Part shown: positions 53,915 to 62,538 of the stretch, one piece after another
How positions within the stretch are numbered: the stretch's first letter is position 1
Layout: every line of letters begins with the position of its first letter
Assembly (NCBI GenBank): GCA_016703765.1
Contig: JADJBL010000002.1
Coordinates: 124,001-188,000 of the forward strand
Length of the DNA stretch: 64,000 bases
DNA from: Saprospirales bacterium
Lineage (GTDB): Bacteria > Bacteroidota > Bacteroidia > Chitinophagales > Saprospiraceae
Direction: 5' to 3'
The notes under the pieces: generated by a model
Database searches by the model: none
What the model was told of the DNA's origin: nothing
Seen by the model: the letters and a program-made list of their open reading frames with translations, nothing else
Program-made: the position numbers and the translations under genes

Positions 53915-55522
53915 CTAAGGATTTATGCGAATTACCTTGAAAACCAATTTCCTGTTTTCGCCAATTTTATCAAAAAAACAAAAATAAGTTCCTGATTTCC
54001 AGTTGTTTGAAGCTAAGTCAAAATTCTCGCCTCCGATCATTTTTTTCGAAAATATTTCAATCCCATTGATGTCTGAAAAAGAAACATTCCATTCCCCGGA
54101 TGGTTCAAGACATTGGATTCGAATAAAATCTGAAAATACCGTTGGAGAAACGAGGCAAGAAGCGGGCATCTCCCCGGGAAAATCGATTTGCCCCGAAGTG
54201 TTATCCGGCGCCAAAAGCACGTCCAGCGTGAGATTTTCCTGCTCCTCCAGGGAAAGGGGAATAAATTTCGGACTATACCCATCTGCATAAACAGCCAGCA
54301 TATATGCGCCGGGAAGCAATCCCTTTCCGAATTTCCCCTGAAGATCCAATTCGAGGGTGTCGTTCAAGGGGTTAATAAGCGCCAAGGCCTGCGGAAGCGG
54401 AAGGCCGGATATGGAATCCCTTACGCTGCCATAAATTCGCGCGGCCCGCGGCCCATTGAATTCCCAGACAAATAGACCCCGCACCCGGTCCCCTCCGATG
54501 ATCCTTCCCGAAGGAAGGTAGGGGCAGGCAGACCAGAGTCCCATAAATCCGCCGCTCAGGCCTTCAAAAGTATCGAAATAACCGACTTCGACCGGCAATT
54601 CCGGGTCTGCGATATCCAGCACCCTGACGCCCTCTGTATTGTGGCTCAATATGGCCAGATCGCCCAAAATATAGGGGTTGTGCACCAGGCTGGCCGAGTT
54701 GGCAGTGTACATGGCCACCTGATGAATATTATCCAAATTGGAAATATCGAAAATCCGCCCGGGCTGGCCGTCGGCTTCATCCGCGAGAAATAAATAATTC
54801 TCGTCTGGCGTGGTAGAACAACTATGGGTATTGAGCCCCGGGTCGGGCAAGGTGGTGATCAATTCCGGGTTGGCGGGATCGGATATATCTACGATATCCA
54901 GGGTTTGTTGATTATTAGCGGCCCCATAGAGCCGGTCTCCCCTCACATGGCAGTCGTGAATGTAGTACCCCGGCTGATAGACGCCGATCTCCACAGGTTG
55001 CGCCGGATTGCTGACGTCCAAAATATGCACGCCTTCCGTGCTCGTGGTCCCGCAAACATACACCCTGGGACTCTCGCTGTAAATATCCCGCTGAATGATA
55101 TGCCCTCTTGTAAAAGTAGCAGAATAGGTCGTCAGCAACGTCGGGCTTCCCGGCAGGGGCGTCAGGTCGATCACCTGCATGCCCTGGCCCATTCCCGTAC
55201 CTTCCGTTACGACGTAGGCCTGATGCCCTACCACCGTGATCTCGCGCCAGTTGGAAACCGGTCCGGGAATAAATCCAAGCTCCGAAAAAGGCTCTTCCAG
55301 CCGGTAGATCGCTGTGCCCGTCTTCGCGCCCAGCAAGGCGTATTCTTGCCCATCGGGCGCCGCATAGTACCAACTGCCCGAATACCGCTCATCCCCACGG
55401 TTGTATTCCCACAGCAACTCCACGTTCCACGCATTCTGCCCGTAAAGCGGTGCAAAGCTCAAAAACCAGAAGAAAAATATTAACGGAGAATACGGCACGT
55501 TTTTCCTTTCTATCTTTGTCAT
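53915..55522 (-). CDS. Secreted LVIVD-repeat (choice-of-anchor B) protein with T9SS sorting domain
   Basis: A 535-residue paralogue of the protein at 25092: signal peptide (to about 28), LVIVD-type propeller units (about 30-350; GVHILDVSNPAQPVEIGVYQPG, GVRVLDIADPELPVEVGYF), a carboxypeptidase-regulatory-like domain (about 365-440; RIYGSVRDSISGLPLPQA), and a C-terminal sorting domain (about 450-535; SPTVFSDFIRIQCLE). It differs from the other by the inserted regulatory-like domain. Probably surface-exposed. Divergent from bshB1. Confidence 0.84.
   Translation of the reverse strand: MTKIERKNVPYSPLIFFFWFLSFAPLYGQNAWNVELLWEYNRGDERYSGSWYYAAPDGQEYALLGAKTGTAIYRLEEPFSELGFIPGPVSNWREITVVGHQAYVVTEGTGMGQGMQVIDLTPLPGSPTLLTTYSATFTRGHIIQRDIYSESPRVYVCGTTSTEGVHILDVSNPAQPVEIGVYQPGYYIHDCHVRGDRLYGAANNQQTLDIVDISDPANPELITTLPDPGLNTHSCSTTPDENYLFLADEADGQPGRIFDISNLDNIHQVAMYTANSASLVHNPYILGDLAILSHNTEGVRVLDIADPELPVEVGYFDTFEGLSGGFMGLWSACPYLPSGRIIGGDRVRGLFVWEFNGPRAARIYGSVRDSISGLPLPQALALINPLNDTLELDLQGKFGKGLLPGAYMLAVYADGYSPKFIPLSLEEQENLTLDVLLAPDNTSGQIDFPGEMPASCLVSPTVFSDFIRIQCLEPSGEWNVSFSDINGIEIFSKKMIGGENFDLASNNWKSGTYFCFFDKIGENRKLVFKVIRINP
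55511..55518 (+). promoter_or_regulatory. bshB1 promoter -7 box (TATCTTTG)
   Basis: Exact TAnnTTTG match 63 nt before the bshB1 ATG. It lies within the first codons of the divergent LVIVD gene (start codon 55520-55522), so the two genes share promoter space. Confidence 0.5.
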
Positions 55523-55581
55523 CTATAGGTCTTGAGGAAGTTTTTTGTTGAGATGAGTGGCTGAACCCCTAAAGGTATAAC

Positions 55582-56313
55582 ATGAAAATCGATATATTAG
55601 CTATAGGCGCCCACCCAGACGATGTGGAATTGAGCTGCTCCGGCACCCTCCTGCGCCATATCCGCCAGGGGAAAACGGTTGGGCTGCTCGACCTGACCAG
55701 GGGCGAATTGGGGAGCAGAGGAAACGCCGCCATTCGCGACCAGGAGGCTCGGGAGGCAGCCCGGAAAATGGGCGCCCAATTCAGGTGGAATGCCGAGCTC
55801 GCCGACGGTTTTTTTTCACACGAAAAAAACTCCATGCTGCCCATTATTCGCGCCATTCGAAGCTGCCGCCCGGAAATCGTGTTGTGCAATACGCTTTCCG
55901 ACCGGCATCCCGACCACGGCAGGGCCGCAAAATTGACCGCGGATGCCTGTTTTTATTCCGGTCTGATGAAAATCGAAACCCTGGATGAGAGCGGAAACCC
56001 GCAGACGCACTGGCGGCCCCGGGCGGTTTACCACTATATCCAGGACTATTTTCTCCCCCCCGATTTCGTGGTGGATATCACCGATTTTTTCGAAGAAAAA
56101 ATGGAATTGGTGCTGACCTTTCGCTCCCAGTTCTTCAACCCCGGAGAAAAAGATTTCGAAAAAGAACCCGACACTCCAATTTCGGGCAAAAATTTTCTCG
56201 ATTCCCTCAGAACCAAAGCTTCCGTATTCGGACGTCCCGCGGGCTTTGACCTGGCCGAGGGCTACCAGGTGGGCAGAAGTCCTGGGGTTAGGGACTTGTT
56301 CGATCTATTGTAA
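55582..56313 (+). CDS. bshB1: Bacillithiol biosynthesis deacetylase BshB1
   Basis: A 243-residue LmbE-like zinc deacetylase that removes acetyl from N-acetylglucosaminyl-malate in bacillithiol synthesis. Metal motifs AIGAHPDDVELSC (His, Asp, Asp) and the second His in RHPDHGRAAKLT are intact. The C-terminal VFGRPAGFDLAEGYQ fits the BshB1 subgroup. bshA and bshC are not in the window. Its 3' end overlaps the convergent small secreted gene by 52 nt. Confidence 0.93.
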   Translation: MKIDILAIGAHPDDVELSCSGTLLRHIRQGKTVGLLDLTRGELGSRGNAAIRDQEAREAARKMGAQFRWNAELADGFFSHEKNSMLPIIRAIRSCRPEIVLCNTLSDRHPDHGRAAKLTADACFYSGLMKIETLDESGNPQTHWRPRAVYHYIQDYFLPPDFVVDITDFFEEKMELVLTFRSQFFNPGEKDFEKEPDTPISGKNFLDSLRTKASVFGRPAGFDLAEGYQVGRSPGVRDLFDLL

Positions 56314-56603
56314 TCGCTCAGATTTTTTCCCTCCAGACGGTCCACATATTCCTGCGTGCCGAGTCGGAAACGGATCGGAACCCTGGATTTTTTCTCCCAA
56401 TTCCATTCCACTGCGCAAAAAAAGGAGACGGGTTTGGTCGGAGGAAGAAATATCGGACTGCTTGTCGAATAAAAAACCTGTGAAAGGCGGGGAGGCGTTG
56501 TAAGCTCCTGCCCATGGACTTTCGTTATCCCGAGACACAGCAAAAGCGGAAAGAGGATTGATTTAATCCACCGCTTCCTTTTTGAATTTTTTGCTTCCGT
56601 CAT
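56262..56603 (-). CDS. Small secreted protein, unknown function
   Basis: A 113-residue protein: basic N-terminus and signal peptide (to about 32, ending KVHGQ), then FFCAVEWNWEKKSRVPIRFRLGTQEYVDRLEGK, a pattern I have seen in short Bacteroidota proteins of unknown function. It starts within the 3' end of the THUMP methyltransferase gene (41-nt overlap) and ends within bshB1, so it is squeezed between two larger genes. The start at 56603 is the only methionine before the signal peptide. Confidence 0.65.
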   Translation of the reverse strand: MTEAKNSKRKRWIKSILFPLLLCLGITKVHGQELTTPPRLSQVFYSTSSPIFLPPTKPVSFFCAVEWNWEKKSRVPIRFRLGTQEYVDRLEGKNLSDYNRSNKSLTPGLLPTW

Positions 56604-57717
56604 ACAGCTCGAATTTCAAAAATTTGCAGGGAATGGCGCCGTTAAACAAGGCGATCCTTCTCGAAGGCCGCAATCCGATGGCGTGCATCCCTTTTTCATT
56701 GCCGGTAAGCACCCAGGCCTGATAACCAGGAAAGCGGTGTTTGAGGCTGCTCCCGATCATCTGGTACAACTCCTCGATCTCCTCGACGGGCATTCGCTCG
56801 TTATACGGTGGGTTGAAAACCATCAAACCCTTCCCTTCGGGCACGGCGCATCGCTCCAGGGGCGCGTGCTCCCAGCGGATGAGGTGCTGGATATCCGTAT
56901 GCGCCGCATTGACCTGGGCGATCCGGATAGCGTTGGGGTGGATATCCGACCCGAAAATGGGTGCCGCCTCTTTTTCCTTATTGGCCCAGGCCTCATTTTT
57001 AACCTCCTTCCAGAGGGCCTGATCGAAATCCTTCCATTTTTGAAAGGCGAAATGCTCGCGGTACCATTGGGAGGGAGTATGGGTTGCCATGAGGGCCGCC
57101 TCGATGGGCAGGGTGCCCGAACCGCACATGGGGTCCAGAAAGGGGACGTCCATGGGCCAGCCGGCCAGCTTGAGCATCCCGGCAGCGAGCACCTCGTTGA
57201 GGGGCGCCGGACCGGTTTCGATGCGGTAGCCGCGTTTGAACAGGGGCTCGCCCGAACTGTCGAGCAGCACCGAACATTGATTTTCGCGGATATGGACCTG
57301 GACGGGCAGGGTGGGGGATTTCAGATCGACATTCGGCCGCTGACCGAATTGATCCCTCAATTGGTCCACGATGGCGTCCTTGGTCTTCAGGGCTACGTAG
57401 CGGGAGTGATTGAAAAAGGTGGAATTGACCACGGCCTCCACGGCCAGGGTGTCGTCCGGACTGAGGTAGTTGCGCCATTCGATGGCGCGTACGCCTTCGT
57501 ACAATTCCTTTTCGTTGGTACAGGTAAACGAGTGGATCGGGATGAGGATCCGCAGGGCGGTTCGAAGCTCCAGGTTTGCCCGGTACACCCATTCTCTTCC
57601 TCCTTCGAAGGAAACGGCGCGGGTGAGCTCCTCGACGGCCGTTGCGCCCAGATCGCGGAGTTCCCCGGCGAGGGCGGATTCGAGTCCCTGGAAGGTCTTG
57701 GCGATGAATTGCATCAA
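56563..57717 (-). CDS. THUMP domain class I SAM-dependent RNA methyltransferase
   Basis: A 384-residue enzyme of the RlmL-N/YpsC group: an N-terminal ferredoxin-like and THUMP region (about 1-160), then a SAM-methyltransferase domain (about 165-375) with DPMCGSGTLPIEAAL as motif I and the catalytic NPPYNER (NPPY) motif. Methylates an exocyclic amine of guanine in rRNA or tRNA in related enzymes. Unlike E. coli RlmL it lacks the second (RlmK) methyltransferase half. Its stop is 41 nt inside the small secreted gene. Confidence 0.9.
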   Translation of the reverse strand: MMQFIAKTFQGLESALAGELRDLGATAVEELTRAVSFEGGREWVYRANLELRTALRILIPIHSFTCTNEKELYEGVRAIEWRNYLSPDDTLAVEAVVNSTFFNHSRYVALKTKDAIVDQLRDQFGQRPNVDLKSPTLPVQVHIRENQCSVLLDSSGEPLFKRGYRIETGPAPLNEVLAAGMLKLAGWPMDVPFLDPMCGSGTLPIEAALMATHTPSQWYREHFAFQKWKDFDQALWKEVKNEAWANKEKEAAPIFGSDIHPNAIRIAQVNAAHTDIQHLIRWEHAPLERCAVPEGKGLMVFNPPYNERMPVEEIEELYQMIGSSLKHRFPGYQAWVLTGNEKGMHAIGLRPSRRIALFNGAIPCKFLKFELYDGSKKFKKEAVD

Positions 57718-57720
57718 CGA

Positions 57721-59355
57721 TTATACTTGAAAGACACCTACATTAAATTTTTCTATCGGGGCGTTGTTGGCCGCCTCGATGCCCATAGAGAGAAAGCGCC
57801 GCGTTTCCCGCGGATCGATAATCGCATCCACCCATAGCCGTGCAGCCGCGTAAAAGGGAGAAGTCTGCTGATCGTAGCGGTTTTTTATGGCGTCGAACAA
57901 GCGTTTTTCATCTTCCTTGCCCAGTTCCTCGCCCTTTGATTTGAGGGTGGAGATCTGGATCTGCATGAGTACCTGCGCCGCCTGTTCGCCGCCCATCACC
58001 GCGATCCGGGCATTGGGCCAGGCGACGATGAGCCTGGGGTCGTAGGCCTTTCCGCACATGGCATAATTTCCGGCGCCATAAGAATTGCCCATGATCACGC
58101 TGAATTTGGGCACCGTCGAATTGGCCACGGCATTGACCATTTTCGCGCCGTCCTTGATGATGCCCCCGTGTTCGGACCGCGTGCCGACCATAAATCCGGT
58201 CACATCGTGGAGAAAAACCAGGGGTACCCGTTTTTGGTTGCAGTTCATGATAAACCGCGCCGCCTTGTCGGCCGAATCGGAGTAAATGACCCCTCCGAAC
58301 TGCATTTCTCCCTTGGCGGTTTTCACCACCTCCCGGTTGTTGGCCACGATGCCCACGGCCCAGCCGTCGATGCGCGCGTAGGCGCAAATAATGGTTTTTC
58401 CGTACCCCTCCTTATAATACGTGAGCTTCGAATCGTCGACCAGGCGCTTGAGGATTTCCACCGTTTTATAAGGCCTGGAAGAGCTTTCGGGAATATATTG
58501 CAGAAGGTCTTCCTCTGCTTCTTTGGGCGCAGCAGGGGCGATCCGGTCGAAGCCGGCCTGCTCGAATTTTCCGAATTTATCAACGAGGTCCTTGATGGTG
58601 TCCAGGCAGTCTTTGTCGTTTTTCGACTTGTAATCGCAGATGCCCGAGATCTCGGACTGGGTCTTTGCACCGCCCAGGGTCTCTTTATCGGCGTCTTCGC
58701 CGATTGCGGCTTTGACTAAATACGGCCCGGCCAAAAATATAGAGCCCGACTGGTCTACGATCAGGGCCTCGTCGGACATGATGGGGAGGTAGGCGCCTCC
58801 CGCCACGCAACTGCCCATGATGGCGGCTATTTGGGGAATGCCCATGCTCGACAGGCGGGCGTTGTTGCGGAAAATCCGTCCGAAATGTTCTTTATCGGGA
58901 AAAATTTCATCCTGCATCGGCAGGAAGACGCCTGCGCTATCGACCAGGTAGATGATGGGAAGCCGGTTTTCCATGGCGATTTCCTGAGCCCGGAGGTTCT
59001 TTTTCCCGGTGATGGGAAACCAGGCGCCGGCTTTCACCGTAGCGTCATTGGCCACGATAATGCACTGGCGGCCTTTCACGTAGGCGATGGACACGATCAC
59101 TCCCCCAGCGGGGCAGCCACCGTGTTCTTCGTACATTTCAAAACCGGCGAAGGCGCCCACTTCAAAAACGGGGCGGTCTTTGTCCGCCAGGTATTCGATC
59201 CGTTCCCTGGCCGTCAGACGGCCTTCTTCCCTGATCTTGTCCAGCTTTTTTTGGCCTCCGCCGAGTTTGATCTGGTCCAGGCGATGTTGGACTCGGTGGA
59301 TCAAGAGCTTGTAATGGTCTTCGTTTCTGGATAGGTCCAGATCTATTTTCGACAT
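57721..59355 (-). CDS. Acyl-CoA carboxylase beta subunit (methylcrotonyl-CoA-type)
   Basis: A 544-residue carboxyltransferase beta chain: GGGQKKLDKIREEGRLTARERI, HGGCPAGGVIVSIAYVKGRQ and FLHDVTGFMVGTRSEHGGIIKDGAKM are the standard features of MCC/PCC beta. The sequence is closest by eye to methylcrotonyl-CoA carboxylase (leucine breakdown), but propionyl-CoA cannot be excluded. The biotin-containing alpha subunit is not nearby. The next gene downstream (THUMP methyltransferase) starts 3 nt after its stop, so they may be cotranscribed. Confidence 0.9.
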   Translation of the reverse strand: MSKIDLDLSRNEDHYKLLIHRVQHRLDQIKLGGGQKKLDKIREEGRLTARERIEYLADKDRPVFEVGAFAGFEMYEEHGGCPAGGVIVSIAYVKGRQCIIVANDATVKAGAWFPITGKKNLRAQEIAMENRLPIIYLVDSAGVFLPMQDEIFPDKEHFGRIFRNNARLSSMGIPQIAAIMGSCVAGGAYLPIMSDEALIVDQSGSIFLAGPYLVKAAIGEDADKETLGGAKTQSEISGICDYKSKNDKDCLDTIKDLVDKFGKFEQAGFDRIAPAAPKEAEEDLLQYIPESSSRPYKTVEILKRLVDDSKLTYYKEGYGKTIICAYARIDGWAVGIVANNREVVKTAKGEMQFGGVIYSDSADKAARFIMNCNQKRVPLVFLHDVTGFMVGTRSEHGGIIKDGAKMVNAVANSTVPKFSVIMGNSYGAGNYAMCGKAYDPRLIVAWPNARIAVMGGEQAAQVLMQIQISTLKSKGEELGKEDEKRLFDAIKNRYDQQTSPFYAAARLWVDAIIDPRETRRFLSMGIEAANNAPIEKFNVGVFQV

Positions 59356-59395
59356 AGTAATCTATTGGCTTGGTTCCCGGCGCGCAAGATACGAA

Positions 59396-60829
59396 TTATG
59401 GCCGGAAGGAATAGGCATAGGTGTCCGAGTAGCCCTCGTAATACCCGTCGAGCACGATCTCGGCTCCGGCTTCCAGCAGCAGTTTGATGGCTTCCATCCG
59501 GGTTTTGACCCTTTTGTTGTTGACATGGGTAATGATATATCCCGGCTCCATCCGGGTTTCTTCAATGGTGCTGAAACGGTAGATGCTGACCACATAGACC
59601 CCTGCCTTGCCCACCACTTTGATTTCCTCTTCGGAAAGGTCCCTCAGCTCGAAGCCAAGGGTTCGGAGGAAACTCTCCTCTTCGGAATCCGCCTGGGGAC
59701 TGGCGGCATAGGCGTCCTGCAGGATCACCTGGGCTTTTTCGAGCTTTCCGTCGCGCAAATATTCCACGGCGAGCTTGTTGCCCGGCCGATAGCGCGCCAC
59801 CATTTCCTGGAGCTCCGGCATCGAACGCACCTTGTGTCCGTTGACCTTTATGATCACATCGCCTCTGCGCATCCCCGCCTTGTAAGCCCCCCCTTCGGAG
59901 GTCACCCTGTTGACGAAGACTCCTTCGGAGGAGGACATGCCTAGTTCCTGAACCAGTTGGTTGGTGAGTTCTTCGATGCCGACGCCGAGCACGCCCCGTT
60001 GCACCCTGCCGAAGTCGCGCAGGTCGCGCACTACTTTATGAGCCAGGTTGGAAGGCACTGCGAAGGAATAGCCTTCATAGCGCCCGGATCGGGTGATGAT
60101 AGCCGTATTGATCCCGATCAGGTCGCCCCGGGTGTTGACCAGGGCGCCTCCGCTGTTGCCGGGGTTGACGGCGGCATCGGTCTGAATAAAGGATTCAATG
60201 CTGTATTCCCCCTCCAGGATATCGATATTGCGACCCTTGGCGCTCACGATCCCGGCTGTGACGGTCGATTCCAGGTTGAAGGGGTTGCCTACGGCCAAGA
60301 CCCATTCTCCGACGCGCACCGAATCGGAATTGCCGAAGACAATATGGGGCAATCCTTCGGCATCAATTTTCAACAGCGCCAGATCGGTGGAGGGGTCTAC
60401 GCCGATCAGCTTGGCGTTAAACTCTCTTTTATCGTTGAGCGTAATTTCAAAATTGTCCGCCTCTTCCACGACGTGGTTGTTGGTCACTACATAGCCGTCG
60501 GCGGAAATAATCACTCCGGAGCCGGAAGAAATGCCTCCGTGGTAGCGGCGCAGCCAATGGCGGTTTTCCGCTTTAATATTCACCACCGAGGTAATCACCC
60601 GCTCTGCCGCGACGATAAAATGGGAAGGGGTCCCCGATGCCCAGGGACTGGGGCTCGAGATACCGCGGCCTTCCTCCATAGTCGAGAGAATATCGCCATA
60701 GGGCTGTTTTATGGGCATAACTGTTTCGCGAACGATCACCTCTTGCCGGGGACCGAAAAAATGATACAGGGTAAGGGCGATCAACGCACTCATAAGCGAG
60801 GACAAAGCGATCCAGCCAAATTGCTTCAT
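59396..60829 (-). CDS. DegQ/DegS-type trypsin-like protease
   Basis: A 477-residue HtrA family protease. One N-terminal helix (about 5-25) anchors it or serves as a signal. Trypsin-like domain with His119 in VVTNNHVVEEAD, Asp149 in STDLALLKID and Ser226 in NPGNSGGALV. One clear PDZ domain (about 285-365; MRRGDVIIKVNGHKVRSMPELQEMV) and a second PDZ-like segment at the C-terminus (about 405-470). It serves envelope protein quality control. A TACTTTG box upstream is a weak promoter candidate. Confidence 0.92.
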   Translation of the reverse strand: MKQFGWIALSSLMSALIALTLYHFFGPRQEVIVRETVMPIKQPYGDILSTMEEGRGISSPSPWASGTPSHFIVAAERVITSVVNIKAENRHWLRRYHGGISSGSGVIISADGYVVTNNHVVEEADNFEITLNDKREFNAKLIGVDPSTDLALLKIDAEGLPHIVFGNSDSVRVGEWVLAVGNPFNLESTVTAGIVSAKGRNIDILEGEYSIESFIQTDAAVNPGNSGGALVNTRGDLIGINTAIITRSGRYEGYSFAVPSNLAHKVVRDLRDFGRVQRGVLGVGIEELTNQLVQELGMSSSEGVFVNRVTSEGGAYKAGMRRGDVIIKVNGHKVRSMPELQEMVARYRPGNKLAVEYLRDGKLEKAQVILQDAYAASPQADSEEESFLRTLGFELRDLSEEEIKVVGKAGVYVVSIYRFSTIEETRMEPGYIITHVNNKRVKTRMEAIKLLLEAGAEIVLDGYYEGYSDTYAYSFRP

Positions 60830-60938
60830 AAAAAAGGCTTTAAAAGCTATTACTTTGCAAACAAAGTATCTTAAAATGTCTTGGGTTTATTAACCTTCTT
60901 AACGCTATTTGAGTTAAAAGGATGAGCCCAAAACTGTT

Positions 60939-60946
60939 TAATTTTG
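60939..60946 (+). promoter_or_regulatory. Promoter -7 box (TAATTTTG) of the small membrane gene
   Basis: Exact TAnnTTTG match 26 nt before the ATG at 60973, in the 143-nt divergent gap with the protease gene. The -33 region is not clear. Confidence 0.5.
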
Positions 60947-60972
60947 TTATTTCGGGGATTAAAAATAAGCAA

Positions 60973-61173
60973 ATGACGGATAACCCTTCTCCTTTTGAGG
61001 ACCCGGATTCCAGATCCAGCGGAAATATTTGGGGCTGGAAATTTTCCTACATCAGTCTCGCAATCATTTTGTTTATGGCAGCCCTCATGTACTTTCGCTG
61101 GATACAGCTCGGGAAGCCCTCCCTCCGGCAGCCCCCCGCTGTGGAGGAGCGCCAGGACTTCGGAGAGAAGTAA
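60973..61173 (+). CDS. Small single-pass membrane protein
   Basis: A 66-residue protein (MTDNPSPFEDPDSR...) with one helix (about 24-42; FSYISLAIILFMAALMYF). Start at 60973 is preferred to an upstream in-frame ATG at 60922 because the -7 box overlaps the region between. No motif recognised. It is followed by R7 and dapF in the same direction. Confidence 0.65.
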   Translation: MTDNPSPFEDPDSRSSGNIWGWKFSYISLAIILFMAALMYFRWIQLGKPSLRQPPAVEERQDFGEK

Positions 61174-61196
61174 ACCTATGGTTTGAATATTCAATT

Positions 61197-61275
61197 GTTT
61201 AGGAGGTTTAGAAGGTTTAGAAAGTTTAGGCTGAAAAGAAAACTAAACTTTCTAAACCTTCTAAACCTTCTAAAC
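61197..61275. repeat. Near-perfect inverted array of 9-nt AGGTTTAGA repeats (R7)
   Basis: Left arm 61197-61229 and right arm 61243-61275 are complementary over 33 nt with one mismatch, separated by 13 nt. Each arm is a run of AGGTTTAGA-like units. It fills the gap between two plus-strand genes and leads into dapF, 20 nt upstream of its ATG. Confidence 0.93.
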
Positions 61276-61294
61276 CTCTAAAACAGGTTTAAGA

Positions 61295-62110
61295 ATGAAA
61301 AACAAGCCCCCCCATCTCATTCCCTTCTTCAAATACCACGGCGCCGGAAACGATTTTATCATGTTGGATCACCGCGCCGACCCGAGAATCGACCTGGGGG
61401 ACGACCAACTCATTGCCAGACTGTGCGACCGGCATTTCGGGATCGGGGCGGATGGGTTGATCGCGCTGGCAGAAGCACCCGGATTCGATTTTGAGATGAA
61501 ATACTACAACGCCGATGGGAAGGTGGGGAGCATGTGCGGCAACGGAGGCCGCTGCGCCGTAGCTTTTGCCAGGTTGCGGGGTAACCGGAAAACGCATTTC
61601 CACTTTCTTGCGGCCGACGGTCCGCACGAGGCATACCTGCGGGAAATGGGTTGGGTGGAGCTGAAAATGGGCGATGTCCAATCTGTTGAAAGCGGAAAGG
61701 ATTATTTCTTTCTGGATACGGGTTCGCCGCATTATGTTCGCCTCGTAGGAGATCTGCCGGCCGTGGATGTGCTGGCTGCCGGAAGGGCGATCCGCTATAA
61801 CGAGCGGTTTAAGAAGGAGGGAACCAATGTCAATTTTGTGCAGCACGACGGTCTCGGGATCGACGTGGCGACCTACGAAAGGGGCGTGGAGGGCGAGACG
61901 CTTTCCTGCGGCACCGGGGTTACGGCTTCCGCACTCGCTGCCTATTTGAAATGGGGGGATGAAAAAGACGGCCCGGTTCATGTGCCGGTGCGCACCAAGG
62001 GGGGCGAGCTGGATGTTCGCTTCCTGAAAACCCCGGAGGGATTTACCGATATATGGCTCTGCGGCCCGACCCAGCTCGTGTTTGAAGGAAGTTTCTCTCT
62101 TCCGGGCTAA
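61295..62110 (+). CDS. dapF: Diaminopimelate epimerase
   Basis: Converts LL- to meso-diaminopimelate for lysine and peptidoglycan. The two catalytic cysteines lie in SMCGNGGRC and LSCGTGVTA; KYHGAGNDFI at the start and RHFGIGADGLI are also characteristic. At 271 residues it is of normal length. The gene is codirectional with the small membrane gene. Its stop is 3 nt from the convergent TPR gene's stop. Confidence 0.96.
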   Translation: MKNKPPHLIPFFKYHGAGNDFIMLDHRADPRIDLGDDQLIARLCDRHFGIGADGLIALAEAPGFDFEMKYYNADGKVGSMCGNGGRCAVAFARLRGNRKTHFHFLAADGPHEAYLREMGWVELKMGDVQSVESGKDYFFLDTGSPHYVRLVGDLPAVDVLAAGRAIRYNERFKKEGTNVNFVQHDGLGIDVATYERGVEGETLSCGTGVTASALAAYLKWGDEKDGPVHVPVRTKGGELDVRFLKTPEGFTDIWLCGPTQLVFEGSFSLPG

Positions 62111-62113
62111 GCC

Positions 62114-62440
62114 TTACTCTTCAAAATCTTCTTCCGAAATCTCCATTTTCGCGCCCGACAGCTCGTTGTAAGCGTGGCGGTCTCCGGCCAGGTTGGCAAC
62201 CTCCATGCCGGCCTTATAAACCGAAACGGCTTGGTCGATATCCTGCTTTCGCAGGTACAATTTTCCTAAATGGTAATACAGACCCACGTATCCCGGATTG
62301 GATTCCCGGAGGGACAAATAGTATTCCAGGGCCTTGTCGTCGTTGCCCAATCCCTCATACTCTTTCGCCAACGCAAAAAGCAGGAAGGAGTCTTTGGGGG
62401 AGGATTCGAGGAGCTGCAGGAGTTGATCGAGACGAGCCAT
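62114..62440 (-). CDS. TPR-repeat protein
   Basis: A 108-residue protein made of about three tetratricopeptide repeats (DDKALEYYLSLRESNPGYVGLYYHLGKLY, DIDQAVSVYKAGMEVANLAGD). No signal peptide, so it is cytoplasmic. It probably serves as a small adaptor in a protein complex. Separated from tex by R8. Confidence 0.85.
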   Translation of the reverse strand: MARLDQLLQLLESSPKDSFLLFALAKEYEGLGNDDKALEYYLSLRESNPGYVGLYYHLGKLYLRKQDIDQAVSVYKAGMEVANLAGDRHAYNELSGAKMEISEEDFEE

Positions 62441-62445
62441 TATTA

Positions 62446-62538
62446 AAGTTTAGAGGTTTAGTGGGTTTAGAAGGTTTAGAGGATTTAGAAAGGAAAGTAG
62501 ACTAAACCTCCTAAACTTTCTAAACCTCCTAAACCTTA
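62446..62538. repeat. Inverted array of 9-nt AGGTTTAGA repeats (R8)
   Basis: Left arm (62446-62495) of AGGTTTAG-like units and right arm (62501-62538) of complementary units; imperfect pairing. It lies between the TPR gene start and the tex stop, both minus strand. Same unit as R5 and R7. Confidence 0.85.

Noticed and set aside
60922..60972. Longer start of the small membrane protein (ATG at 60922)
   Set aside because: The -7 box at 60939 would lie inside it; the shorter start is preferred.
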